Below, one piece after another: positions 15,063 through 22,943 of a stretch of 38,041 bases of DNA. Position numbers and translations under genes: made by a program. Origin of the DNA: Clostridia bacterium. GTDB taxonomy: Bacteria > Bacillota > Clostridia > Christensenellales > Aristaeellaceae. The notes below the pieces were generated by a model. It made no database searches. It worked only from the letters and a program-made list of their open reading frames with translations, and was not told the origin of the DNA. Where the stretch lies: the NCBI GenBank assembly GCA_017522345.1, contig JAFWZN010000101.1, positions 1 to 38,041 on the forward strand, read 5' to 3'. The stretch's first letter is position 1, and every line of letters starts with the position of its first letter.

Positions 15063-17207
15063 TTACAGATAGGGATTTTTTCTTACGGTCAGATAGGCGA
15101 GGGCTGCAAGAAGCGCAAATCCTACAACCGTCCACACGGTGAACACGCCCGTGAACAGAAGGCCGATGTGATATACGATCAGCGAAATCACGTAGGCAAA
15201 CACGCACATATAGGCAATGGCGAAGGCCGTCCATTTTGCGTTGTTCATTTCGCGCTTGATTGCGCCCATTGCCGCGAAGCACGGCGCACACAGAAGATTA
15301 AAGATCATAAACGAGAATGCTGCAAGTCTGCTTCCGTTAAAGAATTCCTGGCCGATCACGCGAAGGCCGGCTGCGTCCGCCGCTTCGACCAATTCAAATG
15401 CCAGATCCGCATCCGCCATGGAGCTTAACGAACCGAATACGCCTACGACCTCTTCCTTGGCGACAAGGCCGAGAACGGTTGCAACCGCAGCCTGCCACGA
15501 ACCGAAGCCCAGCGGCTTAAACAGAACCGCGATAAACGTTCCGATGACTTCCAGAATGGAAGCGCCTGCGTTTTCCTCTGTGATGTAATGGAAGCCGCCT
15601 TCAAAGGACAGGCTGTTTAAAACCCAAATGATGACGCTGGCCAGAAGGATTACGGTGCCTGCGCGCTTGATAAAGCTGAATCCGCGTTCCCAAGTGGCTC
15701 TGAGCACGTTTCCGGGGACGGGCGCGTGGTAGGCGGGCAGCTCCATGACAAAGGGCGCGGGGTCGCCCGCAAACAGCTTCGTCTTTTTAAGAAGGATGCC
15801 GGAAACGATTACGGCCAGAACGCCGATAAAGTAGGCCGATACCGCGATAAGAGGGCTTCCTCCGAAAAGCGCGCCCGCGATCATGCCGACAATGGGCATT
15901 TTCGCGCCGCAGGGAATAAAGCCCGTGGTCATGATGGTCATTTTGCGGTCTCTGTCCTGCTCAATCGTGCGGGACGCCATGATGCCGGGAACGCCGCAGC
16001 CGGTCGCAACCAGCATGGGAATGAAGGATTTGCCCGAAAGGCCGAATTTTCTGAAAACTCTGTCCATGATGAACGCGATTCGCGCCATGTAGCCGCAGTC
16101 CTCAAGCATGGAAAGCAGAAGGAAGAGAATCAGCATCTGGGGAACAAAGCCCAATACCGCGCCTACGCCGCCGATAACGCCGTCCGCAATCAGGCTTACG
16201 AGCCAGCCTGCGACGCCGATGGATTCAAGCGCGTAGGTAACGCCCGGAATGATCCACTCGCCAAACAGCGTGTCGTTCATAAAGCCGACCGTCCAGTCGC
16301 CGATGGAGCCGATGGAAAGATAATACACAAGCCACATGGCCAGAACAAAAATTGGAAGCGCCAGAATGCGGTTGGTGACGATTTTGTCGATTTTATCGGA
16401 AAGCGTCAATTTTCCGGCGGACTTTTTCTTATAGCAGCGCTTCATCACCTGCGCAATATATACGTAGCGCTCGTTGGTGATGATGCTTTCCGCATCGTCG
16501 TCCATCTCTTCTTCCGCAGACTGAATGTCCTGCTCGATGTGGGAAAGCTTTTCGCCGGAGATGGACAATTGCTCAAGCACGTTTTTGTCGCGCTCGAAAA
16601 TTTTGATGGCGTACCATCTCTGCTGTTCGTTCGGCAGATGATGAACCGCCGCTTCCTCGATGTGCGCGATGGCGTGCTCGACGCAGCCGGAGAAGGCGTG
16701 CATCGGCACGGTCTTTGCGTTTTTCGCCGCTTCTATGGCTTCTTCGGCGGCGATAAGCGTGCCTTCGCCCTTGAGCGCGGAGATTTCAATGACCTTGCAG
16801 CCCAAGGCGTTTGAAAGCTCTGGGATGTTGATCTTGTCGCCTCTTTTTCTGACGACGTCCATCATGTTGACCGCAACCACCACGGGAATGCCGAGCTCGG
16901 TTAACTGGGTGGTGAGATAGAGGTTTCTTTCAAGGTTTGTGCCGTCTACGATGTTCAAAATAACATCCGGTCTTTCGCCGATCAGGTAATTGCGCGCTAC
17001 GACTTCTTCAAGCGTATACGGCGACAGGGAATATATGCCCGGAAGGTCGGTGACGATAACATCTTCATGCTTTTTGAGCTTGCCTTCCTTCTTTTCAACC
17101 GTTACGCCCGGCCAGTTGCCGACGTATTGATTTGAGCCGGTCAAAGCGTTGAACAGAGTGGTTTTTCCGCAGTTCGGATTTCCCGCAAGGGCGATGCGAA
17201 TATTCAT
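15063..17207 (-). CDS. feoB: Ferrous iron transporter FeoB
   Basis: 714 residues. The N-terminal cytoplasmic G domain has G1 GNPNCGKT (9-16), G3 DLPGIYSLSP, G4 NMMD and G5 SALKG, followed by the helical GDI-like spacer and a polytopic membrane domain containing the paired Gate blocks (GYMARIAFIMDR and the C-terminal CAPCFAAMGA cysteine motif). It imports Fe2+ coupled to GTP turnover. The start has AAGGAGAGA upstream. A separate DtxR-like site at 17229-17248 lies just in front of it, so it may have its own iron-regulated expression besides reading from the feoA genes. Confidence 0.96.
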   Translation of the reverse strand: MNIRIALAGNPNCGKTTLFNALTGSNQYVGNWPGVTVEKKEGKLKKHEDVIVTDLPGIYSLSPYTLEEVVARNYLIGERPDVILNIVDGTNLERNLYLTTQLTELGIPVVVAVNMMDVVRKRGDKINIPELSNALGCKVIEISALKGEGTLIAAEEAIEAAKNAKTVPMHAFSGCVEHAIAHIEEAAVHHLPNEQQRWYAIKIFERDKNVLEQLSISGEKLSHIEQDIQSAEEEMDDDAESIITNERYVYIAQVMKRCYKKKSAGKLTLSDKIDKIVTNRILALPIFVLAMWLVYYLSIGSIGDWTVGFMNDTLFGEWIIPGVTYALESIGVAGWLVSLIADGVIGGVGAVLGFVPQMLILFLLLSMLEDCGYMARIAFIMDRVFRKFGLSGKSFIPMLVATGCGVPGIMASRTIEQDRDRKMTIMTTGFIPCGAKMPIVGMIAGALFGGSPLIAVSAYFIGVLAVIVSGILLKKTKLFAGDPAPFVMELPAYHAPVPGNVLRATWERGFSFIKRAGTVILLASVIIWVLNSLSFEGGFHYITEENAGASILEVIGTFIAVLFKPLGFGSWQAAVATVLGLVAKEEVVGVFGSLSSMADADLAFELVEAADAAGLRVIGQEFFNGSRLAAFSFMIFNLLCAPCFAAMGAIKREMNNAKWTAFAIAYMCVFAYVISLIVYHIGLLFTGVFTVWTVVGFALLAALAYLTVRKNPYL

Positions 17208-17228
17208 GGATGCATTCTCTCCTTATGT

Positions 17229-17248
17229 AGGTTAGTTTTATCTAACCT
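17229..17248. promoter_or_regulatory. DtxR-family operator-like palindrome before feoB
   Basis: AGGTTAG-N6-CTAACCT (17229-17235 and 17242-17248), perfect 7-bp arms. Same layout as the two sites before feoA. Confidence 0.75.
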
Positions 17249-17285
17249 TGGTCGTTATAAATGGAGGCTTTTCTGAAAGCCCCCG

Positions 17286-17513
17286 TTATTCCACTTCAAT
17301 CTGCTCTGCATCGGCCTTGCGAATGGAGAGCTCGTAGCCGCGCACGGTGATTTCAATCGGATCGCCCAAAGGAGCAAGCTTTCGGACGTACACGTCCACG
17401 CCCTTGGTGATGCCCATGTCCATGATGCGGCGTTTTACCGCGCCTTCGCCGTGGAGCCTTTTGATGGTCGCATGCTCTCCGACTGATACTTCCTTAAGCG
17501 TTCTCATACCCAT
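17286..17513 (-). CDS. feoA: FeoA domain protein (second copy in operon)
   Basis: 75 residues with the SH3-like FeoA fold: TLKEVSVGEHATIKRLHG, the RRIMDMGITKGVDVYV turn typical of FeoA, and a final GYELSIRKADAEQIEV. FeoA is a small cytoplasmic partner of FeoB, thought to interact with it and influence transport. It begins 9 nt after the other FeoA gene and precedes feoB by about 78 nt. A GGGGGCTTT/AAAGCCTCC hairpin follows it and could adjust readthrough to feoB. Confidence 0.92.
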   Translation of the reverse strand: MGMRTLKEVSVGEHATIKRLHGEGAVKRRIMDMGITKGVDVYVRKLAPLGDPIEITVRGYELSIRKADAEQIEVE

Positions 17514-17522
17514 ATCCTCCGA

Positions 17523-17735
17523 TCAAACCATGATTTTCTGCGCCATTTCCCGGCTGATTGCCACGCGCGCTTCCTTTACCTTTACAATGACGTTTCCGCC
17601 AATGACATTCATTACGACGACTTCCGATCCTGCGACAAACCCCAAATTTTCCAGATGCTTTTTTACCTCCGGCTTTCCGGAAACCTTGCGCACGATAAGC
17701 TCCTCTCCCGTATCGGCAAACGTCAGCGGCATCAT
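17523..17735 (-). CDS. feoA: FeoA domain protein (first copy in operon)
   Basis: 70 residues, FeoA/SH3-like: MPLTFADTGEELIVRKVSG, KKHLENLGFVAGSEVVVMN (the conserved L..LGF..G turn) and ARVAISREMAQKIMV. The ATG at 17735 is 7 nt after AAGGAG (17743-17748); a longer frame starting at 17753 would overlap that site. Two DtxR-like palindromes lie directly upstream. Having two separate FeoA proteins in front of one FeoB is common in Clostridia. Confidence 0.9.
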   Translation of the reverse strand: MMPLTFADTGEELIVRKVSGKPEVKKHLENLGFVAGSEVVVMNVIGGNVIVKVKEARVAISREMAQKIMV

Positions 17736-17752
17736 TTTCTTACTCCTTTGCA

Positions 17753-17803
17753 AGTTAGCTTTAACTAACTGAAAATCCGTAAATAAGTTAGCTTTCGCTA
17801 ACT
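17753..17803. promoter_or_regulatory. Two DtxR-family operator-like palindromes before feoA
   Basis: AGTTAG-N6-CTAACT at 17753-17770 and again at 17786-17803, centres 33 bp (about three helical turns) apart. They lie just downstream of the feo promoter, where a ferrous-iron-loaded DtxR/IdeR-like repressor would block transcription. The motif half-site TTAG/CTAA matches the family's known sites; assignment is by pattern. Confidence 0.8.
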
Positions 17804-17809
17804 GAAATT

Positions 17810-17838
17810 AGAATACACTAACTGCGAGGAATTGTCAA
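17810..17838 (-). promoter_or_regulatory. feo operon promoter
   Basis: On the minus strand TTGACA (17833-17838), 17-bp spacer, TATTCT (17810-17815). Predicted start about 17803, at the edge of the distal operator. Confidence 0.8.
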
Positions 17839-17946
17839 GAAAAGAGAATGTTAAACATCTCTAACTCGTCCCTTCGATTGAATTTCAGTGCATGTATTGA
17901 CAATTGCTTAAAAACGGTTTACAATAATCGTTGCATCTGAATTTTT

Positions 17947-18020
17947 GTCTCCGTAGCTCAGCAGGATAGAGCGTTCGCCTCCTAAGCGAAAGGCCGTGGG
18001 TTCGAATCCCGCCGGGGACG
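17947..18020 (+). tRNA. tRNA-Arg(CCT)
   Basis: Cloverleaf folds cleanly: acceptor GTCTCCG with CGGGGAC, D arm GCTC/GAGC, anticodon stem TTCGC/GCGAA with loop CTCCTAA giving anticodon CCT, and T arm GTGGG-TTCGAAT-CCCGC. No CCA is encoded (GTA follows). It reads AGG codons and stands alone, followed by a terminator. Confidence 0.96.
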
Positions 18021-18021
18021 T

Positions 18022-18064
18022 AAAAAATCGCGCAGCCCATAACGCAAGGGCAGCGCGATTTTTC
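18022..18064 (+). terminator. Terminator after tRNA-Arg
   Basis: AAAAATCGCGC-AGCCC pairs with GGGC-A-GCGCGATTTTT; the stem ends in a T run. Confidence 0.85.
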
Positions 18065-18118
18065 TGTCTGGCGAAAACAAATTATCTTTCACGATTATGC
18101 TGCGAACACGCAAAAATA

Positions 18119-18127
18119 TGATATAAT
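18119..18127 (+). promoter_or_regulatory. Extended -10 promoter for the MBOAT/DHHW pair
   Basis: TG at 18119-18120, one base, then TATAAT at 18122-18127. No good -35 is visible. 31 bp upstream of the start codon. Confidence 0.55.
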
Positions 18128-18158
18128 TGCCTTAATAAATCGTCAAAGGAGAGAAAGT

Positions 18159-19571
18159 ATGCTTTTCAGTTCCATGATTTTTCTGTGGATGTTTCTGCCG
18201 TTTACGGTGATTGTGAACGCGCTTTTGAATCCGCGCTATTCGAATGCGTTTTTGCTCTTTGCGAGCCTTCTTTTCTATGCGTGGGGCGAGCCGATATATG
18301 TGGTTTTAATGCTTTTCTCAATTGCGCTCAACTGGCTGGGCGGGCTTTTGATCGGGAAGGTCAAAAGGGGAAAGGGGATTTGCCTTGCGCTGACCGTGCT
18401 TCTGAATCTTGCGATTCTGGGCGTATTCAAGTATTATGATTTCGCGGCGGGCTCCATCAATCATCTGGTGGGAAGCGAGGTTTTGAAAATTAAAAACATC
18501 GCGCTTCCCATCGGAATATCGTTTTTTACCTTTCAGGCGCTTTCCTATGTGATCGATTTATACAGGGGAAAGTGCCAGGTTCAGAAAAATTTTCTGAATC
18601 TGGCCTTGTACATATCCTTTTTCCCCCAGCTGATTGCCGGCCCGATCGTCAGGTATTCGGACATCGACAGGCAGATACAGTTGCGCCGCATGACGACGGA
18701 GGGGTTTTCGGTCGGCTTCAGGCGGTTTATTTACGGCCTTTCGAAAAAGGTGATGATCTCCAACTGCATGGCGCAGATTGCAGACAAGGTGTTTGCGCTT
18801 TCCGCAGGCGAGCTTACGACGATTTCTGCATGGATCGGCGCCGTTTCCTACATGATGCAGATTTATTATGATTTCTCCGGCTACTCCGATATGGCGATCG
18901 GACTTGGCAAAATGTTCGGGTTCGATTTCCTTGAAAACTTCCGCTATCCCTATCTTGCGCGCTCGATCCGCGAATTCTGGCAGAGATGGCATATTTCTCT
19001 GGGCACATGGTTCAGAGAATACGTCTATATTCCGCTGGGCGGCAACCGAAAGGGCGGCCTGCGCACGATTGTCAATCTGTTTATTGTATTTCTTTTAACC
19101 GGCCTTTGGCACGGAGCGAGCTGGACGTTTGTGGTCTGGGGCTTATACCACGGCGTTTTTCAGATCATCGAGCGAATGGGCCTTGGAAGGCTTCTGAAAA
19201 AGGCGGGAATTCTGGGAAACCTCTATTGCCTGATTGTGGTTTTGTTCGGCTGGGTGCTGTTTCGCGCGGATTCGATATCCTACGCGCTGGAATTTGCCTC
19301 GCACATGGTTGCACCGTGGAAATACGGCCTTGAAAACGCGCTTTTTGTGCGCCCTGTATTCCTTTTAAACATTAGAAGCGTTCTTGTTTTCATAATTGCC
19401 GTACTGGGCGCAGGCCCCGTTCAGGCGATTACAAAGAAAATTACGCCGCGCATGCATGAAAAATGGAAAATGAGCCTGATTGAAATTCCGCTGATGGCGG
19501 CAATGCTTATTTATTCCATCATGCTTCTGGCGTCCGGCACATACAATCCGTTCATTTATTTCAGATTCTGA
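18159..19571 (+). CDS. MBOAT-family O-acyltransferase (AlgI/DltB type)
   Basis: 470 residues, about ten membrane helices. Starts with MLFSSMIFLWMFLPFTVIVN, the standard opening of AlgI-like proteins. The conserved PIGISFFTFQALSYVIDLYRG, FFPQLIAGPIVRYSD, FREFWQRWHISLGTWFREYVYIPLGGNR-type blocks are all present, and the active histidine is about residue 318 in TGLWHGASW with a second YHG at about 333. It would move acyl (usually acetyl) groups across the membrane to an acceptor. The next gene overlaps its stop codon region and encodes a DHHW-type partner, as in alginate or cellulose O-acetylation modules. AAAGGAG precedes the start. Confidence 0.93.
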   Translation: MLFSSMIFLWMFLPFTVIVNALLNPRYSNAFLLFASLLFYAWGEPIYVVLMLFSIALNWLGGLLIGKVKRGKGICLALTVLLNLAILGVFKYYDFAAGSINHLVGSEVLKIKNIALPIGISFFTFQALSYVIDLYRGKCQVQKNFLNLALYISFFPQLIAGPIVRYSDIDRQIQLRRMTTEGFSVGFRRFIYGLSKKVMISNCMAQIADKVFALSAGELTTISAWIGAVSYMMQIYYDFSGYSDMAIGLGKMFGFDFLENFRYPYLARSIREFWQRWHISLGTWFREYVYIPLGGNRKGGLRTIVNLFIVFLLTGLWHGASWTFVVWGLYHGVFQIIERMGLGRLLKKAGILGNLYCLIVVLFGWVLFRADSISYALEFASHMVAPWKYGLENALFVRPVFLLNIRSVLVFIIAVLGAGPVQAITKKITPRMHEKWKMSLIEIPLMAAMLIYSIMLLASGTYNPFIYFRF

Positions 19572-19585
19572 TGGGAGGGAGAAAA

Positions 19586-20695
19586 ATGGCGAAAATCAAA
19601 CGCGGCTTGTACATTTTAATGTTCCTGCTTTTTATCGCCCTTCCTGTTGCCTTATATCCGTATCTGGGCGAGAAGGTGGATGGCGAAAACTTTGAAAAAC
19701 GCGCGATGAGCGAAAAACCCAAGCTGACAACATCCAATTTTACCGATTTTCCGGCGGAGTACGAGGCGTATTTCAATGATACGATGCCCTTTCGAAATCG
19801 ACTGATTGCGCAAAACAACCTGATCGACCATAAACTGTTCAGAATTTCTTCCGTCGCGCATGTGCTTGTGGGCTCGGACGGCTTTTTGTTCTATCATCCA
19901 AACGGAAATGACGGCGACCCCATCGGCGACTATATGGGAACGACTGAATACAGCGAATATGACGTAAAGCTCATTACCCATCGCCTTTTGCGCGCGCAGT
20001 ACGACCTTGAAAAAGAAGGGCGCAGATTTGCCGTTCTCTTTGCGCCCAACAAGGAAACCATGTACGCGCAAGCGTATCTGCCCGGAATTCAGAAGCTTAA
20101 TGAACAGTCCCGCGCGGACAAGCTGTATGAGCATCTTATAACCACGGATCTGAATATCGTCTATCCCAAAGACGAACTCAAAAAAGTTATGGAAGCCCAC
20201 CCCGACTGGTATACCTATTATAAAACCGACACGCACTGGAACTCCATCGGCGCATATGTGGGAACGCAGCTTACGATGGAAAAGCTCGGCCTTCCGATAA
20301 ACGACATCGAATCCGTCCGCGTGATCGAAAAACAGCGCGCTCCGGGCGATCTTGCCTATATGCTGGGTATGACGGATGCGCTTCCTGACGATGCGGATTA
20401 CAACATCGTGGATACCTCCGCGCCCGCCGCCATCCGCAAGGACGCTTCCTTCGGCGACGGCGATACCATGGTCAGGTATACAAACACCGAAGGAAACGGC
20501 AAAACCCTCTTGGTCGTCCGCGACTCCTTCGCCGTTTTCATGATGCCCTACTTCAACAACCACTTCTCCGAGTGCATCTACATCCACGTATCTCACTACA
20601 ATCCGTCCATGATACAGGAATACGACCCCGATTACGTGATATATGAAACGGTGGAAAGGTATATTGAGAACAGCGCGAATTTTTATGTGAAATAA
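19586..20695 (+). CDS. DHHW/AlgX-like O-acetyltransferase partner protein
   Basis: 369 residues. One N-terminal membrane anchor (about residues 6-25, YILMFLLFIALPVALYPYL) and an extracytoplasmic SGNH-hydrolase-like domain. The DxHW motif reads KTDTHWNSIGAY and the serine block near the C-terminus reads VVRDSFAVFM, the Ser and Asp/His of the AlgX/AlgJ family. These proteins receive the acyl group from the MBOAT partner and place it on an extracellular polymer. The ATG at 19586 has GGAGG 6 nt upstream; an ATG at 19571 overlaps the previous stop codon but lies before that site. No polymer synthase is nearby, so the acceptor is unknown. Confidence 0.87.
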   Translation: MAKIKRGLYILMFLLFIALPVALYPYLGEKVDGENFEKRAMSEKPKLTTSNFTDFPAEYEAYFNDTMPFRNRLIAQNNLIDHKLFRISSVAHVLVGSDGFLFYHPNGNDGDPIGDYMGTTEYSEYDVKLITHRLLRAQYDLEKEGRRFAVLFAPNKETMYAQAYLPGIQKLNEQSRADKLYEHLITTDLNIVYPKDELKKVMEAHPDWYTYYKTDTHWNSIGAYVGTQLTMEKLGLPINDIESVRVIEKQRAPGDLAYMLGMTDALPDDADYNIVDTSAPAAIRKDASFGDGDTMVRYTNTEGNGKTLLVVRDSFAVFMMPYFNNHFSECIYIHVSHYNPSMIQEYDPDYVIYETVERYIENSANFYVK

Positions 20696-20700
20696 GTTTG

Positions 20701-20728
20701 AGCGGCAGAGGAATCTGCCGCTTTGTTA
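20701..20728 (+). terminator. Terminator after the DHHW gene
   Basis: Perfect 9-bp stem AGCGGCAGA / TCTGCCGCT with loop GGAA, followed by TTGTTA. Confidence 0.85.
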
Positions 20729-20811
20729 ATTCTCGCTTAAATGAAACAAATCCTGCCCTTTCAAGCCTCTAATATATGTATCCGGATACAATGGAAAAGA
20801 GGAATGGACGC

Positions 20812-21282
20812 ATGTCTACGGAAAACAGAAAGCGGTTGTTTGTAAAGGCGGTGCACGCGAAAAAGGCGGGCATGTACCGCGTTGCGCTTGTGATCCTAAA
20901 ATCAAGCGCGGATGCGGAGGACGCCTGCGCGGATGCGATTGAGATTACGCTTCGGCATCTGGATTCCATAAGGGACGATGGCGCGATTAACGCGTATCTT
21001 ATGCGCTGCACGGTCAACGCCTGTCATGCGATTTTGAAAAAGCGCCGAAAAGAGGTGCCGCAGGAGGATTTTGAGGCGATTCTGCCGCCGGTATTTATGG
21101 ATTCGCCCGTATGGATGTACTTATCCGGGCTTGACGAAAAATACAGCGTGCCGATTGCCATGAAATTCTCTGAGAATATGACGACGAAGGAAATCGCTGA
21201 AATTCTGAGACTTACGCAGGGAACGGTGTCCACCCGAATTTCACGAGGCCTCAAGCTTCTAAAAGATCAAATGGAAAGGTAG
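20812..21282 (+). CDS. ECF-type RNA polymerase sigma factor
   Basis: 156 residues, sigma-70 family group 4. Region 2 is about residues 5-75 (SSADAEDACADAIEITLRHL, DDGAINAYLMRCTVNACHA), and region 4 is about 100-152 with the helix-turn-helix MTTKEIAEILRLTQGTVSTRISRGLKLL. It directs RNA polymerase to a small stress regulon. The ATG at 20812 follows AAAGAGGAA by about 9 nt; ATGs at 20776 and 20791 are possible but lack a site. The DUF4179 gene starts 10 nt downstream and is the likely anti-sigma partner. Confidence 0.85.
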   Translation: MSTENRKRLFVKAVHAKKAGMYRVALVILKSSADAEDACADAIEITLRHLDSIRDDGAINAYLMRCTVNACHAILKKRRKEVPQEDFEAILPPVFMDSPVWMYLSGLDEKYSVPIAMKFSENMTTKEIAEILRLTQGTVSTRISRGLKLLKDQMER

Positions 21283-21292
21283 GGAAGGCGAA

Positions 21293-22774
21293 GTGAACAA
21301 TAAGGATTTGATTCATTTGATCCGTGCGCAAAAGCCTGCGCTTCCTGACGCGCTGGACGCGCGCATTTGCGATCGGCTTGCCCGCCTGACAAAGGAGGAA
21401 CAGGCTATGAAAAAACGAGTGAAATTCCACACGGTACTGATTGCAGCCGTTGTTTTTGTGCTGCTGGCGGGTACTGCGTTCGCGCTTGGACGATCCAATT
21501 TGATGGAATATTTCTCAAGGGGCAATTTAAAACCTCTGGACGGCGCGGAAAAGCTCATTCAAACAGACTTTGGCGAGGCTGTCCGGCAGGAAGACGTGAT
21601 TTTTCAGGTGGAGGAAGCAATTTTCGACGGAAAGACGGCGGTTGTTCAGATGCTGATTTCGCCCGCCGATCCCGAAAATGTTTTCCTGCTTCATCAGGGC
21701 ATTCAGGATACGCCCGAGGACGTTTACGAGGTTTCCTATAATGAGGATGAATACGGCGGCGAATACCGAACGGTCACGGGCAGGAAGGACGGAAAAAAGA
21801 TTATTGCGTATTCCATTGCGCTTAAAATGGCAAATGAAAATGAGCAGTATGTTTTTAAATCGAGTTCATTGGACGGCGAAGAGCTGTCGGACGGCAGCGT
21901 TCGCGTATGGATGGAGGGACGCGTGATTTCGGGCGCTCCCGACAAAATGGATGTAATGATCCGAAGCACATACGCGCCGCTTGAGAAAATGAACGATATT
22001 GAAAACAGATTTGTTTTTGAAAAGAGAATTACGCTTGAAAGCGGACGGGAAGCCGCGTACACGGCTTTTGAAATCGCCGAAAACAATATGGACGCGCGCG
22101 TTGAGGTTTTGTCCGCCGCCGTGCAGATGCACGCGCTGCGCGGCGAAATGACGGTCGAATACATTTATGAGGAAGACCGCAAAAGCGAACCCATGGGCGT
22201 AACGTTCAAGATGTATGCAGGCGATAAGGAAATCGCCGTCGGAGGGGGAGAGCAAACGCTGCTTGAAATTTTCGCGGACGGCAGAAAGCGCTATCAAGCT
22301 GTGTTCGAAATTGAAGCGTTTGCGGATTTTCCCGAAATCATTACGCTTGAAGCAAAGGTAGTCGGTCAGCCGCGCACGCTCGGTCAGGCAGCGCTGGTTG
22401 CAAGCAAAAGTATAAACGCTGCAGAGAATAACGTTCAGACGGATATACCGGGCTTGTATTTTGCGCCAGAGGGAAGCTGGTCGGGCGCATGCGTTACTCT
22501 TCTTGAGGGCGAAATCTATTCCGGCAGAAAAATCGTACTTTCATATTCCTACAAAGGCGACCGCATGAAGCACCTGGATGTGAGGTTCATTGCGCCTGAT
22601 GGAACAAGCGTCGGGGAGGTTGAAACTCAGATGACTGTGGTCAAAGAGAACGGCTATACGATGACGGCGATGCTGACAGGAAGCGGCTGGCCTACGTCCA
22701 TGACGGTTGAATTTGTTCTAAACGGGCAGGTCGTCGACTCGTTCGAGGCGCTTTTATACCCCATGGAAAAGTAA
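21293..22774 (+). CDS. DUF4179-type membrane anti-sigma-like protein
   Basis: 493 residues. A short cytoplasmic N-terminus (1-44, helical, rich in Asp/Arg/Lys) could hold the sigma factor; one membrane segment follows at about 45-66 (TVLIAAVVFVLLAGTAFAL), and about 425 residues lie outside, made of beta-rich DUF4179-like domains. The GTG start at 21293 lies 10 nt after the sigma stop with a weak GGGAAGG site. An in-frame ATG at 21407 (residue 39) has an excellent AAGGAGG 8 nt upstream, so a second product lacking the cytoplasmic part is possible. Pairing with the sigma factor is inferred from order and from the family's usual context. Confidence 0.8.
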   Translation: MNNKDLIHLIRAQKPALPDALDARICDRLARLTKEEQAMKKRVKFHTVLIAAVVFVLLAGTAFALGRSNLMEYFSRGNLKPLDGAEKLIQTDFGEAVRQEDVIFQVEEAIFDGKTAVVQMLISPADPENVFLLHQGIQDTPEDVYEVSYNEDEYGGEYRTVTGRKDGKKIIAYSIALKMANENEQYVFKSSSLDGEELSDGSVRVWMEGRVISGAPDKMDVMIRSTYAPLEKMNDIENRFVFEKRITLESGREAAYTAFEIAENNMDARVEVLSAAVQMHALRGEMTVEYIYEEDRKSEPMGVTFKMYAGDKEIAVGGGEQTLLEIFADGRKRYQAVFEIEAFADFPEIITLEAKVVGQPRTLGQAALVASKSINAAENNVQTDIPGLYFAPEGSWSGACVTLLEGEIYSGRKIVLSYSYKGDRMKHLDVRFIAPDGTSVGEVETQMTVVKENGYTMTAMLTGSGWPTSMTVEFVLNGQVVDSFEALLYPMEK

Positions 22775-22807
22775 ATCATGGCGCAGATTTAAAACGAAGC
22801 TTGCTTC

Positions 22808-22850
22808 AAAAAAACTGTCCCGCGCAAAAATGCGAGGGACAGTTTTTTTG
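22808..22850. terminator. Bidirectional terminator
   Basis: AAAAAAACTGTCCCGCGC pairs with TGCGAGGGACAGTTTTTTT around AAAAA; A and T runs on both sides serve both strands. Confidence 0.88.
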
Positions 22851-22943
22851 GAGCGCGCCGCCTGCCGAAAAAATAGTCGCCTGACGACGTTGAACGTTCT
22901 TTTACCGCTCAAGCTCCTCTATGCGCTTTCCTTTGTATTCGTT

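Noticed and set aside
15726..16814. 362-codon plus-strand frame inside feoB
   Set aside because: Antisense to a clear FeoB, His/Asn/Asp-rich low-quality translation and no ribosome site.
19652..20596. 314-codon minus-strand frame inside the DHHW gene
   Set aside because: Overlaps a protein with recognisable motifs on the other strand; no start signals.
20742..20770. TGAAAC before the sigma factor gene as an ECF self-regulated promoter
   Set aside because: No convincing -10 element (such as CGTC) at the right distance; the -35 half alone is too common.
22885..22900. GAACGTTC as a LexA/SOS box
   Set aside because: The Bacillota box is CGAAC-N4-GTTCG; this 8-bp palindrome has no spacer and is next to no SOS gene.
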